Origin: Palaeococcus ferrophilus DSM 13482
GTDB taxonomy: Archaea > Methanobacteriota_B > Thermococci > Thermococcales > Thermococcaceae
DNA: 64,000 nt
Assembly (NCBI RefSeq): GCF_000966265.1
Contig: NZ_LANF01000018.1
Location: 1-64,000 of the forward strand
Reading direction: 5' to 3'
Under the pieces are notes generated by a model. It did not search any database, had not been told where the DNA came from, and worked only from the letters and a program-made list of their open reading frames with translations. Shown here in pieces: positions 52,176-61,217 of this stretch. The translations under genes and the position numbers were made by a program. The stretch's first letter is position 1, and every line of letters begins with the position of its first letter.

Positions 52176-52877
52176 TCAAAGCTCCTCCACTATCTTTAGA
52201 ACCTCGCGCAGGTCGCTTATTATAAACTCGCACTCGTTCCAGAGCTCTCTTTTGCTTCCCTCCGGGTCGTAGAGGACGCTGCTCATGTCAACGCTCCTCG
52301 CACCGACGCAGTCCTTTGAGGGGTTGTCGCCCACGTAGATGGTCTCATCTCCCTCAACGCCCGCCTTCTTCAGGGCCAGCTGGAAGACCGCCGGGTGGGG
52401 CTTGTAGAATCCCGCTTCCTCGCTGGTGGTTATCGAATCGAAGTACTCGAGGAGCCCAAGGGCCTCGAGGTGAGCCTTGAGGTAGTCGTTGTCCGAGTCA
52501 GTGACGAGGCCAACGTGGATGCCCCTCTCGCGGAGCCCCTTGAGGACTTCCTTGGTTCCCTCAACGAGCTCGCCGTGGAGGGCGTGCATTCTCAGGTGAA
52601 TCTCCCAGAAGTCGGCCGGAACTTCGAAGCCGTACTCCTTCCCCACTTCCCCCATGGCCTCTGTGTCTATTATTCGGACGGGCTTGAAGGGCTTCCCGGC
52701 CAGGGCCTTAAACGCTCTGGAGGAGGCGTCCTCGTAGGCTTTCCACACCTCAACGACGTCAAGGTCTTCCCTTCCGGCTTTCCTGAGAACCTCGCGCACT
52801 ATGTTCTGGTGGGTAACCTCCTCCCCCCGCTTGGTAATGAGAGTCCCCACGAAGTCGAAGAACACTGCCTTTATCAC
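52176..52877 (-). CDS. HAD-superfamily hydrolase (subfamily IA)
   Basis: About 233 residues from GTG 52877 (MIKAVFFDFVGTLI), six bases after GGTGGTG. Motif I is DFVGT (the canonical second Asp is replaced by Gly-Thr context: D-F-V-G-T), motif II is GLVTDSDNDY, and motif IV is YVGDNPSKDCVGARS, with a helical cap (residues 15-95). Archaeal proteins of this type are phosphatases or haloacid-dehalogenase-like enzymes. The third residue of the DxDxT/V motif is Val rather than Asp, seen in some subgroups, so phosphatase activity is uncertain. Confidence 0.87.
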   Translation of the reverse strand: MIKAVFFDFVGTLITKRGEEVTHQNIVREVLRKAGREDLDVVEVWKAYEDASSRAFKALAGKPFKPVRIIDTEAMGEVGKEYGFEVPADFWEIHLRMHALHGELVEGTKEVLKGLRERGIHVGLVTDSDNDYLKAHLEALGLLEYFDSITTSEEAGFYKPHPAVFQLALKKAGVEGDETIYVGDNPSKDCVGARSVDMSSVLYDPEGSKRELWNECEFIISDLREVLKIVEEL

Positions 52878-53064
52878 GTTCACCACCGCATAAAGCTCCC
52901 TTTTTGGGGTTAAAACCCTTTGTTATACGGCCGTTAAATATGGGGCCGTGCCATTTTTCTGACATTGCGACAATTCTTTTCCCTAATTTTTGAAATTTTT
53001 AGTCAAAAGAGCAACGTTTAAAGCACAAGTGCTAAATATCTCAAGGTCTTCCTGTCGTACGGAG

Positions 53065-53331
53065 GTGGTAACCATCGAAGCCCTCCTACTTGTGTGGGGC
53101 GTTAGGGACGAAGACCTGGAGCGCCTCCCCGTGGATGGGTACTGGCTCTACGGGGAGTACGACTTCATAGGAAAAATATACGCCGAAAGCGAGGAGGAGT
53201 TTGAGGCCCTTAAGAGGCAGATTGCGAGAATAGTCGGCCACAACTTCAAGATATTCCCCGTAAAATACAGCGCGACTTCTCCCTCGGGCCCGGTATTCGG
53301 GGAGAAGGTCGAGGTATCAGCCTATCTTTGA
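53065..53331 (+). CDS. Small protein resembling an Lrp/AsnC effector (RAM) domain
   Basis: About 88 residues. The sequence IEALLLVWGVRDEDLERLPVDGYWLYGEYDFIGKIYAESEEEF has the beta-alpha-beta-beta-alpha-beta pattern of the ligand-binding domain of Lrp/AsnC regulators, without a DNA-binding domain. The start is uncertain: GTG 53065 overlaps a strong GGAGGTGG site, whereas the codon at the ideal spacing is ATC at 53074. It could modulate Lrp-type regulators by mixed assembly. It overlaps the convergent ASCH gene by 15 bases. Confidence 0.65.
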   Translation: MVTIEALLLVWGVRDEDLERLPVDGYWLYGEYDFIGKIYAESEEEFEALKRQIARIVGHNFKIFPVKYSATSPSGPVFGEKVEVSAYL

Positions 53332-53877
53332 GTCCATCAGCCCCTTCTCTTTCAGCTCTTTGTACGCCCTTCTCAAAGCGTCCCTTATGAGGTATCTCCT
53401 GTTCATGCCGCCGAGTTTATAAGCCGCTTTCCGGAGGCTCCCTTCCTTGAGAAAGAGCCTTATCAACCTCTCGTCTTCCTGATCAAGGTCGAGGTGCTTG
53501 AGCGCCATCCTCGCTATCTCCAGGGGGCTGTTCCCCTCGTAGGGGAGCTCTGAGGAGAGAACGGGCCTGCTCCTCTCCACGAGTTCAAACTCAACGACCG
53601 TTACCTCCCCCCTGAGGTTCGGGTAGTGCTCCCTCAGCGCCCGCAGGAGTTCCTCCCTGCTTGAGAAGCCGTCCTTTATGGCGTCCTCTTCCGTGAGCTC
53701 CTCGATGGACTTCCGCTCCACCCTCCTTATCCTAGCCCTTCCGAGGACGTAGCCCCCCGCGTGTATGAAGACCTCGTCGCCCTCCCTGAGGTTCACCTTC
53801 CCCGCTCTGACCGTGGCACGCTTTCTGCCGGAGAGGATGGCCTCCCTATACCTGCCGTCGAACTTCAGGTGCCTCAT
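53317..53877 (-). CDS. ASCH/PUA-like domain protein with helical C-terminus
   Basis: A 186-residue protein starting [19 protein letters not shown] at ATG 53877, which overlaps the upstream stop (ATGA). The ASCH domain occupies residues 1-110 ([46 protein letters not shown]); the rest is helical ([35 protein letters not shown]), resembling a DNA- or RNA-binding helical bundle. ASCH domains bind RNA and are found with translation and RNA-modification factors. It is co-transcribed with another ASCH gene. Confidence 0.82.
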   Translation of the reverse strand: MRHLKFDGRYREAILSGRKRATVRAGKVNLREGDEVFIHAGGYVLGRARIRRVERKSIEELTEEDAIKDGFSSREELLRALREHYPNLRGEVTVVEFELVERSRPVLSSELPYEGNSPLEIARMALKHLDLDQEDERLIRLFLKEGSLRKAAYKLGGMNRRYLIRDALRRAYKELKEKGLMDSKIG

Positions 53878-54212
53878 CTCTTCCCACCCAGGAGGCGGAA
53901 CCTTATGGCCATGACACCGTAGCGGTCCTCCTTCCACTTGGGGTACATGCCGTGGAAGCGCTTCACGGCCTCCTCGTAGCTCGGTGAATCCGGAAAGACC
54001 TTTTCAATCTTCTCCTCGCGAAGGAGCTGGCGGAACGTCTCGTACCGCTTAACCCACACGACCTCCGCGGGGATGAGGTCGTTGAAGAGTATCTTGTCCC
54101 CCGCTTTCATCCCCCTGAGCTGGGGGTAGGCCACCCTCGCCTCGATGAGCTTCTTTCCGCTCTTTATCATCTCGAGGTATTCCTCTCTCACACGAAGTTT
54201 GTACACCCTCAC
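53874..54212 (-). CDS. ASCH domain protein
   Basis: A 112-residue single-domain protein: [61 protein letters not shown], and [28 protein letters not shown]. The GxKxxExR-type motif ([10 protein letters not shown]) and the KAGDKI turn mark the ASCH/PUA-like RNA-binding fold. It is the first gene of a two-gene operon with the longer ASCH protein. Its nucleic-acid target is unknown. Confidence 0.85.
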   Translation of the reverse strand: MRVYKLRVREEYLEMIKSGKKLIEARVAYPQLRGMKAGDKILFNDLIPAEVVWVKRYETFRQLLREEKIEKVFPDSPSYEEAVKRFHGMYPKWKEDRYGVMAIRFRLLGGKR

Positions 54213-54600
54213 GCCTCTCCCCGGTTTTTGAAGGTAGGGGCTCTTTAAAAAGTTGCCGCGCTATGAGCTTGTATCAATTTACATGTCAACCATTTTAAGG
54301 GGCGCTGTACAATGGGATTTTTCCGAAAACTTTAGTGAAGTCCCCCTGGCAAACGATGCCGAAAAAAGACCTATGGTCATAATAGGAAGTGGGGTTGGTA
54401 CGAGAAGCATGGGAAGGGCTGACACCACTCCATTTAACGCCCCCTCCCGCCTGTTTTTGTGAGCTGCCATTTCGTTATATTCATGAACCATTTTAATAAA
54501 ACCGTGTTTTCTTCAAGCATCAGAAATTCTTTAATTTTTATTGATTTTACTACAAAAAATTTTTAAACACTAACGTTAGTTGTAAAGCCTGGTGATAATA
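54213..54600. other. Intergenic region, start of the second accessory island
   Basis: About 390 bases without a supported gene. The sequence becomes markedly AT-rich after 54470. Two CCATTTTAA blocks (54288 and 54489) resemble promoter elements. The last 60 bases hold AAAATTTTTAAACACTAACG, a likely BRE/TATA for the surface-protein gene. Confidence 0.5.
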
Positions 54601-57378
54601 ATGAGAAAAGCCGGAGGATTGGTGATAGTAATACTCCTGCTCGGGAGCTTGATCAACATTGGAACTGTTCAAGCACTCAGCCAGGACCCTTACGAGGACT
54701 TCTGGAGGATACTCGAGAAGGAGGCAAATCTTATCCCAGAAGCGGGATCAGGGAACGTTACAGCTATTAACGAGTTATTCCAGAACTCTCACGCCGGGGC
54801 CGAAAACGCTGCACTAATCTCCGCCCAAACCTGGCAGGCCCTCCAAGAATTAAAATCAGCAGGGGTAAAACTGTACTACACTGAGGAAGAGCTCAGGAGG
54901 ATGGCCCTGGAGATTAAAAGCCAGGGCCTCCCCCAGGAGACGGTTCGGGCCTTAAAAGAGCAGGGGTGGAGTGATGAGGAGGTGAACAACCTTCAGGAGT
55001 ACTTAATCCAGCACGCGGATGAAGTCAGCGGGGATTTTAACATGAGTGAGTTCCTCACGGAGTTCTCGAACGCTTTTCTCAGAGTGGCTTTCAAGTGCAA
55101 TGAGTACGAGAGTAAGGCGTTAGAATGGAAGTACTGGTCAAATCCTGGGACATTCTCCATTCGGGGCGAGGAGGTTCTTCTCCCGGCCATCTCGAGCGAA
55201 TGGGGTGCTTTTTATGAGGTTTACCGCTCTAAAAGCATTGATGATAAGTTATCCGCCCTCAGAAGGTTAAAGGAGAGGGAGTTAAAACTCATTGAATCCG
55301 GTGGAAAGTTGGGTGACGGGTTTTTGGTAATGAAAATAACAACCTCACCCCGGAAACTCACGACCCTGGACGAGACCTCTACTAAAACGTCAAGCGTCTC
55401 CTCCCTTCCAATCCGCCGGGTTCCAATCAAGCCAGTACCAGTTAAACCAAAACCGTGCACTATAATCTATTACTGGAACGCTTTGAAGGCTTACAATCTC
55501 ACCCTTCAGGTTGAGTCCATTCTCACGGCCCAAAAGTTCGGGAACTCCAATCCTGAACTTAATTACCGCTTGAATGAGAAGGTGAGCGAGCTGGCTGACG
55601 CTCTGAGGGCGCGCAGGGTTGTTAATGGTGGTGATTGTTCCGGAGTAAGCCCTCCTGAGCCGGGAATTTTGGGAGGGTCTCTCACGGAAGAGGCTCTAAC
55701 TGCCGGGCGGTTAGAGGTTAAGAGTGTCCGCGTGGAGCCCGTTGAGGTGGCTGAGGATTATGCCACGTACAGGGTCGTGGTGGAGGTTCAGGCTGTGGGG
55801 AATGCTGTTTCCAGCGTTAATGTGGAGTTTAAGGGTGTGGAGTTGAGTGACGCTGAGAGCGGCGGGTTTTTGTATGAGAATGAGGTGAAAACGGTCGCGA
55901 GTGGTGTTAGTGGTAGGGTTTACGGTAGTGGGAGCGTTGAGGTCAGTGGTGTCGTCAGGGTTTCGTACGAGTCCCACTCTGGGCCTGTTCCATTATCAGC
56001 GAGTTCACCTGAAACGTCAATGAAGCTGATCGAAGTGCCTTACTCGGGCACGATAACCCTCAACGATCCAGTGGATCCTCAAAAAGTGAATGTTAGTATC
56101 ATCCCTATTGACGAAGATGGGGATAGTACCATACTCGAAGGAGAAAGTGTTAAATTTATGGTGAAGATCTTGAATGAAAATGGGGAGTTCGTTAAGGGCA
56201 ATTGTTACATCGACATTAGTTATCCCATTACATCGACGGAAACAAGTATTGCAAAATTTCAGAGCTCATTTAGCGTTTCAGCTGGAGGGAGCGTAAGTGA
56301 GACTATGGGCGAACTCACATATGAGTATCCGGGGGTATTTAATTACCTGGGAAAATGCTACTTTAACCAATATTCAAAAACCGTAAGTGGTAGTGTTACT
56401 GTAATTTCAGCTGAAAGGGGGAGCAGATCGATTAGTGGTGCATTTGGTATATACCCTGCTACAATATACGTTGGGGATGTAGCCATGTTTCACTATACAG
56501 TAATTCCCTTAGAGGACTCTATATCCAATCCCACTGTGACACTCGAAAGTGATGATAATTCTATACTAATACTTAAAAAGACGTATCAGGGGGCAGTGAT
56601 AACGAGAGATAAATACTTGGAAGGTTATGCTTATTACAAATTCGACAGAGCTGGAACGTATAGGATAACATTAAAGGTCAATGGTTTGCCAATATTTTCA
56701 AAAAACATTAAAGTAAATAATCTTCCCGAGCTAACCCTTCATCTGGAGTGCTCTAATGAGCCAGTATTACTCGGAGAAACAGAGGTATGTAACATTATAG
56801 TCAAGAAGAATACATTATCCGCTGATGTGCCATATGCAATAACTACCAAGATGCTTGATAGTGGCGAAGACACTTCGAGGGCAATCAGCACTAATATTAT
56901 TACGGATGTCATTCCAGCAAAATTCAGCGGCAAGATAGCGGAAGTGTTTGTGCCGCTCGATGAAAGAATGACTGAGGCTCTCAAGCTTAGTGATGTGCGG
57001 GATTTAACCCCCAGAACTGGAGTATGGTCATGTGAAGACGGAACTTGCTACTATACTTTAAAGAGAGCAGACACGCCACATTACCTGAAGGTTACCGTTA
57101 GATTAGGCTCTGATCAGTATAGGAACCTGGAAGGGATAATAATGGCAAGGTACACAGGAAGTAAATACTGGAATGAAGACGCCGATGAGGGCATTAAAAA
57201 AGGAGCATTAATGGGGATTGCTCCTGTCGGTTTAGCATACGCCCCAGTAGAATACCTAGGGGCAATGATAGTCGAAATGGCCCCAGCTTCGGAACCCGTG
57301 AAAACAATTACCCAAATATTCCTATTCGCTAAAGATATTTGTCAAGGGATTTGGAAAGAGATTAACTTTGGAGGGTGA
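54601..57378 (+). CDS. Large secreted multidomain protein with hydrophobic C-terminal segment
   Basis: A 925-residue protein starting at ATG 54601 with a signal peptide (AGGLVIVILLLGSLINIGTVQA). Residues 30-260 are helical; a Lys/Pro linker (VPIKPVPVKPKPC) precedes another helical part, then Ig-like or CARDB-like beta domains (about 365-800; VEVQAVGNAVSSVNVEF, GESVKFMVKILNENGEF, GTYRITLKVNGLP). The last 60 residues are hydrophobic and amphipathic (GALMGIAPVGLAYAPVEYLGA). The 3' half, from about 56,030, is visibly more AT-rich than the 5' half. No known family. It heads a run of small membrane-protein genes; see the findings for a toxin-like reading. Confidence 0.75.
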   Translation: MRKAGGLVIVILLLGSLINIGTVQALSQDPYEDFWRILEKEANLIPEAGSGNVTAINELFQNSHAGAENAALISAQTWQALQELKSAGVKLYYTEEELRRMALEIKSQGLPQETVRALKEQGWSDEEVNNLQEYLIQHADEVSGDFNMSEFLTEFSNAFLRVAFKCNEYESKALEWKYWSNPGTFSIRGEEVLLPAISSEWGAFYEVYRSKSIDDKLSALRRLKERELKLIESGGKLGDGFLVMKITTSPRKLTTLDETSTKTSSVSSLPIRRVPIKPVPVKPKPCTIIYYWNALKAYNLTLQVESILTAQKFGNSNPELNYRLNEKVSELADALRARRVVNGGDCSGVSPPEPGILGGSLTEEALTAGRLEVKSVRVEPVEVAEDYATYRVVVEVQAVGNAVSSVNVEFKGVELSDAESGGFLYENEVKTVASGVSGRVYGSGSVEVSGVVRVSYESHSGPVPLSASSPETSMKLIEVPYSGTITLNDPVDPQKVNVSIIPIDEDGDSTILEGESVKFMVKILNENGEFVKGNCYIDISYPITSTETSIAKFQSSFSVSAGGSVSETMGELTYEYPGVFNYLGKCYFNQYSKTVSGSVTVISAERGSRSISGAFGIYPATIYVGDVAMFHYTVIPLEDSISNPTVTLESDDNSILILKKTYQGAVITRDKYLEGYAYYKFDRAGTYRITLKVNGLPIFSKNIKVNNLPELTLHLECSNEPVLLGETEVCNIIVKKNTLSADVPYAITTKMLDSGEDTSRAISTNIITDVIPAKFSGKIAEVFVPLDERMTEALKLSDVRDLTPRTGVWSCEDGTCYYTLKRADTPHYLKVTVRLGSDQYRNLEGIIMARYTGSKYWNEDADEGIKKGALMGIAPVGLAYAPVEYLGAMIVEMAPASEPVKTITQIFLFAKDICQGIWKEINFGG

Positions 57379-57740
57379 TGCACGTGAAGTTTGATGTCCT
57401 TTCAACGGCGATCTCAGTGTTATCTTTGCTGGCGTATGCCTTTAGTAAGGAGGAGGTCCATTTTCTGTCCTTCATTTTATTTGCATTTCTCTCGGCTTTT
57501 TATCCCGTTAAAAGTGAGATTCAGAAGCTAAAAAGAGAACTTAACATCAAAGGTATTGATCAGGACCTAGGAGAAGTACTGGCCAGATACCTCTTGTTGG
57601 GGATTGTTGCAGTCGCCTTTGCCACGAGCGGAGATCTCAAAGACTTTGTTGCTCTGTTGTTACTGTACTCTTTAATTGAGAGATGGAAAATCCGGCAAGA
57701 ACTTGTTCACATTAGAAATAATTTAAGATATTCACCCTGA
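57378..57740 (+). CDS. Small four-helix membrane protein with charged segment
   Basis: 120 residues from ATG 57378, overlapping the preceding TGA (TGATG); GTG 57384 at better distance from GGAGG is an alternative. Two membrane helices (AISVLSLLAYAF, FLSFILFAFLSAFYPV) are followed by a charged helix (KSEIQKLKRELNIKG) and two more hydrophobic segments (YLLLGIVAVAFAT, FVALLLLYSLIE). The overlap suggests coupling to the large secreted protein, so it may be its partner or immunity protein. Family unknown. Confidence 0.65.
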   Translation: MHVKFDVLSTAISVLSLLAYAFSKEEVHFLSFILFAFLSAFYPVKSEIQKLKRELNIKGIDQDLGEVLARYLLLGIVAVAFATSGDLKDFVALLLLYSLIERWKIRQELVHIRNNLRYSP

Positions 57741-57842
57741 AAGAGTGAGAAAATAAGCATTTACAGAGAATCCCAAAATATTGGCCCAACACATATCCAA
57801 ATCAAAATAATAACCCCAGTTCAACAAAATGAAGGTGATTAT

Positions 57843-57998
57843 ATGCTTGAGGTATACCTGCTGATGGCGCTTCCCTGGATCTTTTATTTATTTCTAATGT
57901 ACTTCTTCCGCCGTAGGCTACTTAGAGAACTTGGGGAGATCAATCGCAGGCTGTTAAATCTCGAAAACCACGTTAGGAGGGGAGAGGCAGATGATTAG
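57843..57998 (+). CDS. 51-residue single-pass membrane protein with coiled-coil tail
   Basis: ATG 57843 follows GAAGGTGATT. It begins MLEVYLLMALPWIFYLFLMYFF, one membrane helix, then RRRLLRELGEINRRLLNLENHV, a short coiled coil. It overlaps the next gene by eight bases. The positive residues after the helix place the tail in the cytoplasm. Confidence 0.6.
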   Translation: MLEVYLLMALPWIFYLFLMYFFRRRLLRELGEINRRLLNLENHVRRGEADD

Positions 57999-58263
57999 TT
58001 ACATCCCACCATGGAATTCAATCGTAGCACTGGCATACATTATTTTAGCAGTAAGTATGGTGCTCAAGATACGCCCCAGTGCCGGAGAACTGATATTCGT
58101 AATCCTTTACAGTATCTCATCAATTGCCATCTCTCTTATATCCTTGGGCTACTCCGTACTCCTCTTAGGGCCGCTTTTAATGTATGGAGCATTAGCTTAC
58201 TCTGAAAAAACAAGCCTGAATAACCTAAAAGGAGAGATTAGCAAGCTGGAGGGGAAACCATGA
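57991..58263 (+). CDS. 90-residue three-helix membrane protein with coiled-coil tail
   Basis: ATG 57991 follows GGAGGGGAGAGGC. Hydrophobic segments IVALAYIILAVSMVL, LIFVILYSISSIAISLIS and YSVLLLGPLLMYGAL are followed by TSLNNLKGEISKLEGK, a short coiled coil. It overlaps the following gene by four bases (ATGA). Function unknown; same design as its neighbours. Confidence 0.62.
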   Translation: MISYIPPWNSIVALAYIILAVSMVLKIRPSAGELIFVILYSISSIAISLISLGYSVLLLGPLLMYGALAYSEKTSLNNLKGEISKLEGKP

Positions 58264-58532
58264 AAGTTCACCGTGTCATACTGGCCATTATAGTGGCAAT
58301 GCTTTTTCCCAATCTCCTTGAGATAAAAATTTATGGATGGCTCATTGCCCCAATTCTGGTTTTTGTAGTACCTTGGTTATTTGTTTGGGCATTTTTTGAT
58401 GACGTTGACGAACTAAAAGCGAGCATAGCCAGACGGGTTAGATCATTAAAGCACACAAAGAGCCAAGCAACAATCTTAGCGGGGACAATAACCCAACTCG
58501 TGAGGGCAGTGGATTCATGTCAGTGGCTGTGA
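58260..58532 (+). CDS. 90-residue membrane protein with charged tail
   Basis: ATG 58260 overlaps the preceding stop. Two membrane helices (VILAIIVAMLFPNLL, WLIAPILVFVVPWLFVWAFF) are followed by DDVDELKASIARRVRSLKH, an amphipathic segment. The C-terminus (TITQLVRAVDSCQWL) runs into the region where the next, apparently truncated, secreted-type gene begins, so its 3' end may be a recombination junction. Confidence 0.58.
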   Translation: MKVHRVILAIIVAMLFPNLLEIKIYGWLIAPILVFVVPWLFVWAFFDDVDELKASIARRVRSLKHTKSQATILAGTITQLVRAVDSCQWL

Positions 58533-58613
58533 AGCTTCTTGTTGATGATGGAGAAAGTCGACCAAGAGTCTCACAATAGATGGTGGCAGCATGGGGCGTT
58601 ACTTTAACGTGGA

Positions 58614-59741
58614 GTGCCAAGATTGCAGACATGGCTGGAGGATAGAAGTCTGGGAGGCAAACTGGAAGTGTCGAAGCGTAGGAGTGTTCCAGCAGTCTCT
58701 ACAAGGGGGTTTTCCCTTCAGTGGACTGCTGTCCAGGGTGAGCATTCGTACGGGGTTAAGCTTTTCGAGGTCCTTGGTGGGCAGGAGTTGGAAGTGGACA
58801 GTAGGGAGGGGGAGGTGAGTGTTGCTTCTAAGAATCAGCTCTTTGCGGTGGTTATGAGAGCTTTTCCGACTGAGCTTGAGGGTGGTGGGACTGTGTACTT
58901 GACCGTTAAGGTCAGGAATTTTGATGCTGGTGCTCTTTCGCTCAGTGGTTTCGTTGAGGATGAGAGTGGAGCGATAATAAAGAGGATTGATGGTTTTGAG
59001 GGGAGGATTCCGGCTAACGGGGTGAAGAATATCACGTTTGGTTACACGGTTTACGGTGTTGGTGCTCACGCGTTCAGAGTCTTCCTCGACAATTATGATG
59101 GTGAACCGAATGGTAAGGGCGAAGAACACTGGGCGGAAGTGACGATGGAAGTAAAGCCAGTAAATGGGAGGGAATTGAAACAGGTAGGGTTTGAATGCGA
59201 CGATCCCGAATTTAACTGGAATGGAATAGAGTACAAGGCTCCGATAGTGTGCAGAGCGTCTGTCTATAATCCCTCTAAAAACAACGTTGAAATAAGTATT
59301 GTAAATGTTAAAACTTGGACGATAGATAATCAGGCCTTAGAAAATTCCTTAGGTCATACTTGGGAGGTTGAGTATCCTAATGTAATACATGGATCTGAAA
59401 CCGCTACGATAATCTTCAAAAATACAGCTCGTACAGGGCTTCTCGCACTTGAGAAGGATTTGTTTGGAAGTTATATCTCAGTTTCACTGAGATACATTAT
59501 CTCCCCTCAGAATGGAGATGACATAGCATTCACCGGCACGGATACAATAAACATACGACAAGACAACAAAGACGTGATAGTGGATGTTGGAACTAACTTA
59601 GTTTTAATTGGAGCAGACGTTAAGGCAGGAATAACAATAGCTAAACTTGCCAAGAATGGAGAAGTTATCAAAGCTCTCAAGAATGCTTGGCCTTACGGAG
59701 TAAGCTTCTTCAGGTGGGGATGGTCACAGATAAACAATTGA
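58614..59741 (+). CDS. Truncated relative of the large secreted protein (no signal peptide)
   Basis: A 375-residue frame from GTG 58614 with no ribosome binding site and no signal peptide, so the 5' end is probably lost. A CARDB-like domain is visible (GGGTVYLTVKVRNFDAGALSLSGFVED and GVGAHAFRVFLDNYDGEP), then an AT-rich region with FECDDPEFNW and VCRASVYNPSKNN, resembling the LECSNEP/VCNIIVKKN part of the large protein. It ends in a hydrophobic tail (LVLIGADVKAGITIAKLAK). As in the large gene, composition shifts toward AT about half way (near 59,110). It is followed after 12 bases by a membrane-protein gene. Confidence 0.6.
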   Translation: MPRLQTWLEDRSLGGKLEVSKRRSVPAVSTRGFSLQWTAVQGEHSYGVKLFEVLGGQELEVDSREGEVSVASKNQLFAVVMRAFPTELEGGGTVYLTVKVRNFDAGALSLSGFVEDESGAIIKRIDGFEGRIPANGVKNITFGYTVYGVGAHAFRVFLDNYDGEPNGKGEEHWAEVTMEVKPVNGRELKQVGFECDDPEFNWNGIEYKAPIVCRASVYNPSKNNVEISIVNVKTWTIDNQALENSLGHTWEVEYPNVIHGSETATIIFKNTARTGLLALEKDLFGSYISVSLRYIISPQNGDDIAFTGTDTINIRQDNKDVIVDVGTNLVLIGADVKAGITIAKLAKNGEVIKALKNAWPYGVSFFRWGWSQINN

Positions 59742-59753
59742 GGAGGTGCAAAG

Positions 59754-60272
59754 ATGGTGAGGGAGCAACTGTTGATCGTTTTCCTTTTCCTTTTTTCAAT
59801 TATCTACGGGCTGCTCATATATCGCGGAAAAGCTACAAAGGGGATTAAAGTGTCCATTACCGTCCTTCTCTCAGCATACCTCGCGGTGAAAGCGCTCTTG
59901 GAGTCAAACCCTAAGTTTTGGGGATTGTTGGTGCCGGTTTTAATTTTCTACCTTACCGAAGTCGGATACTATTCCTATCACCTGCTGTTAGGTGTAGATC
60001 TTAATGATTCAAGTGAAAGGAGAAAAAAGTTTAAGTTAGATTTAAAGAACGGAATAGGTCTCGCCTTGCTTTTAGTCCTCTTTGAGATCGTTCCGCTACT
60101 TGCTGTGTATTACGCCACTCAGAATATCCTCCTATCCGCTACAGTTGGACTCGGAAGTGGATTGTTTTTCCTTACACTACCAAACTTTGATGAAAACGTA
60201 TTCGGGTATGCTTTCGACTTTTATACACTCCTAGCGAGTATAACAACAATGGTGGTGATTTATGGGAATTAA
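59754..60272 (+). CDS. Polytopic membrane protein, function unknown
   Basis: A 172-residue protein from ATG 59754 after GAGGAGGTGC. Five or six hydrophobic segments are visible (LLIVFLFLFSIIYGLLIY, SITVLLSAYLAVKALL, LLVPVLIFYLTEVGYYSY, GIGLALLLVLFEIVPLLAVYY, ILLSATVGLGSGLFFLTL), with a charged loop SSERRKKFKLDLKNG between the third and fourth. Its position directly after a secreted-type gene mirrors the membrane gene after the large secreted protein. Confidence 0.68.
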   Translation: MVREQLLIVFLFLFSIIYGLLIYRGKATKGIKVSITVLLSAYLAVKALLESNPKFWGLLVPVLIFYLTEVGYYSYHLLLGVDLNDSSERRKKFKLDLKNGIGLALLLVLFEIVPLLAVYYATQNILLSATVGLGSGLFFLTLPNFDENVFGYAFDFYTLLASITTMVVIYGN

Positions 60273-60668
60273 AAACAGGCCTGTAATCCCATCTCTTATG
60301 TTTTTTCAATGATAGGCTCATTTTATCTTGTCAAGTACTTGATCCACCAGCTCCTAATCACAGCATACGTCGTTATTTTCCTTTGTAGTTCATTGGAAGA
60401 AGATGAGGTCTATCAAAGAGAGAGCATTAACGGCCACTGTGGTTAGCTTTCCACTTATGTCTTTCCAACGTGGGTCATAATTGAAAATATGCTTTTAACC
60501 CTTGTCCTAGGGATTGTGTGGAGTCTTTCTACTGGAGTTACAGTTTATGAAATACTATCAAGGAAACCTATTGTTACAGACAATTGGGGTTCAAACATTA
60601 ATGACGCTTCCAAGGGCGGCAAAAATAGTATGGGACTTCGTAGGGCCAATTGTCATTGGAAAGATTAA
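60262..60668 (+). pseudogene. Decayed membrane-protein gene
   Basis: ATG 60262 overlaps the preceding stop and reads MGIKNRPVIPSLMFFQ, then stops; a second frame from ATG 60309 continues MIGSFYLVKYLIHQLLITAYVV as far as an in-frame TAG at 60444 and on, after the stop, with TYVFPTWVIIENMLLTLVLG to 60668. One frameshift plus one nonsense codon therefore separate three pieces of what looks like one membrane protein. Confidence 0.6.
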
Positions 60669-60699
60669 AAACGAAATCTTGGGGTGATCTTGGGATGAT

Positions 60700-61071
60700 A
60701 CCTGCAAGCTCCTTAAAAAGGAGAGCATTTGTCCATTTCATTCTTTGTTTTATTTTGCTGTTTCCATAACGTACAAGCTTGTTAACCCGGATGAAGTTAT
60801 CACGTTTTAGATTTTCTTGGAGTTTTAATAATGATGGCATCAATACTTTAGAAAATACAGAAGCCCAGAACTTCCAGAAGAAAAGATGATAGTGTTAGGG
60901 CTATTGATAATAACTGATATTCTTGGAATGCATCAGATTACAGACAATGAAGTTTTATCGGTTTCCCTTGAGATCCTATGGGGAACTATAATAACGATTT
61001 CAAGCTATGCCATTATTCACTACAACAAGTTTAAATATTTACAAATCTCCAAGGAGATAGGGAGCAAGTGA
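60700..61071 (+). pseudogene. Second decayed membrane-protein gene; 61-codon open remnant
   Basis: Fragments FVHFILCFILLFP and ITYKLVNPDEVITF lie in different frames (60728-60810), followed by an open frame from ATG 60886 (MIVLGLLIITDILGMHQITD...FKYLQISKEIG) that ends at 61071. The in-frame sequence upstream of that ATG (PELPEEK) suggests it is the tail of a longer protein. The open part could still be expressed as a small two-helix membrane protein. Confidence 0.5.
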
Positions 61072-61097
61072 CTCCAGCAGGAAAGGTGTTAACCAAA

Positions 61098-61217
61098 ATG
61101 GGCTGTGAACCAAAGATTGGGCCTTTGGATGAATTTAGAAGTATGGTTCACTTTGAACTGAATAGTACTGATAGTGTTATATTGGACATCAAGGAGGTTG
61201 ATGATAATGGGGGTTAA
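61098..61217 (+). CDS. Possible 39-residue soluble peptide
   Basis: ATG 61098 begins GCEPKIGPLDEFRSMVHFEL and runs to TAA 61217. AAAGGTG lies about 11 bases before the start. It could be another remnant in this decayed stretch; no family is recognised. Confidence 0.3.
   Translation: MGCEPKIGPLDEFRSMVHFELNSTDSVILDIKEVDDNGG

Noticed and set aside
60444-60446. TAG read-through as pyrrolysine
   Set aside because: Thermococcales are not known to have the pyrrolysine system, and the same gene has a frameshift just upstream, so simple decay explains it better.
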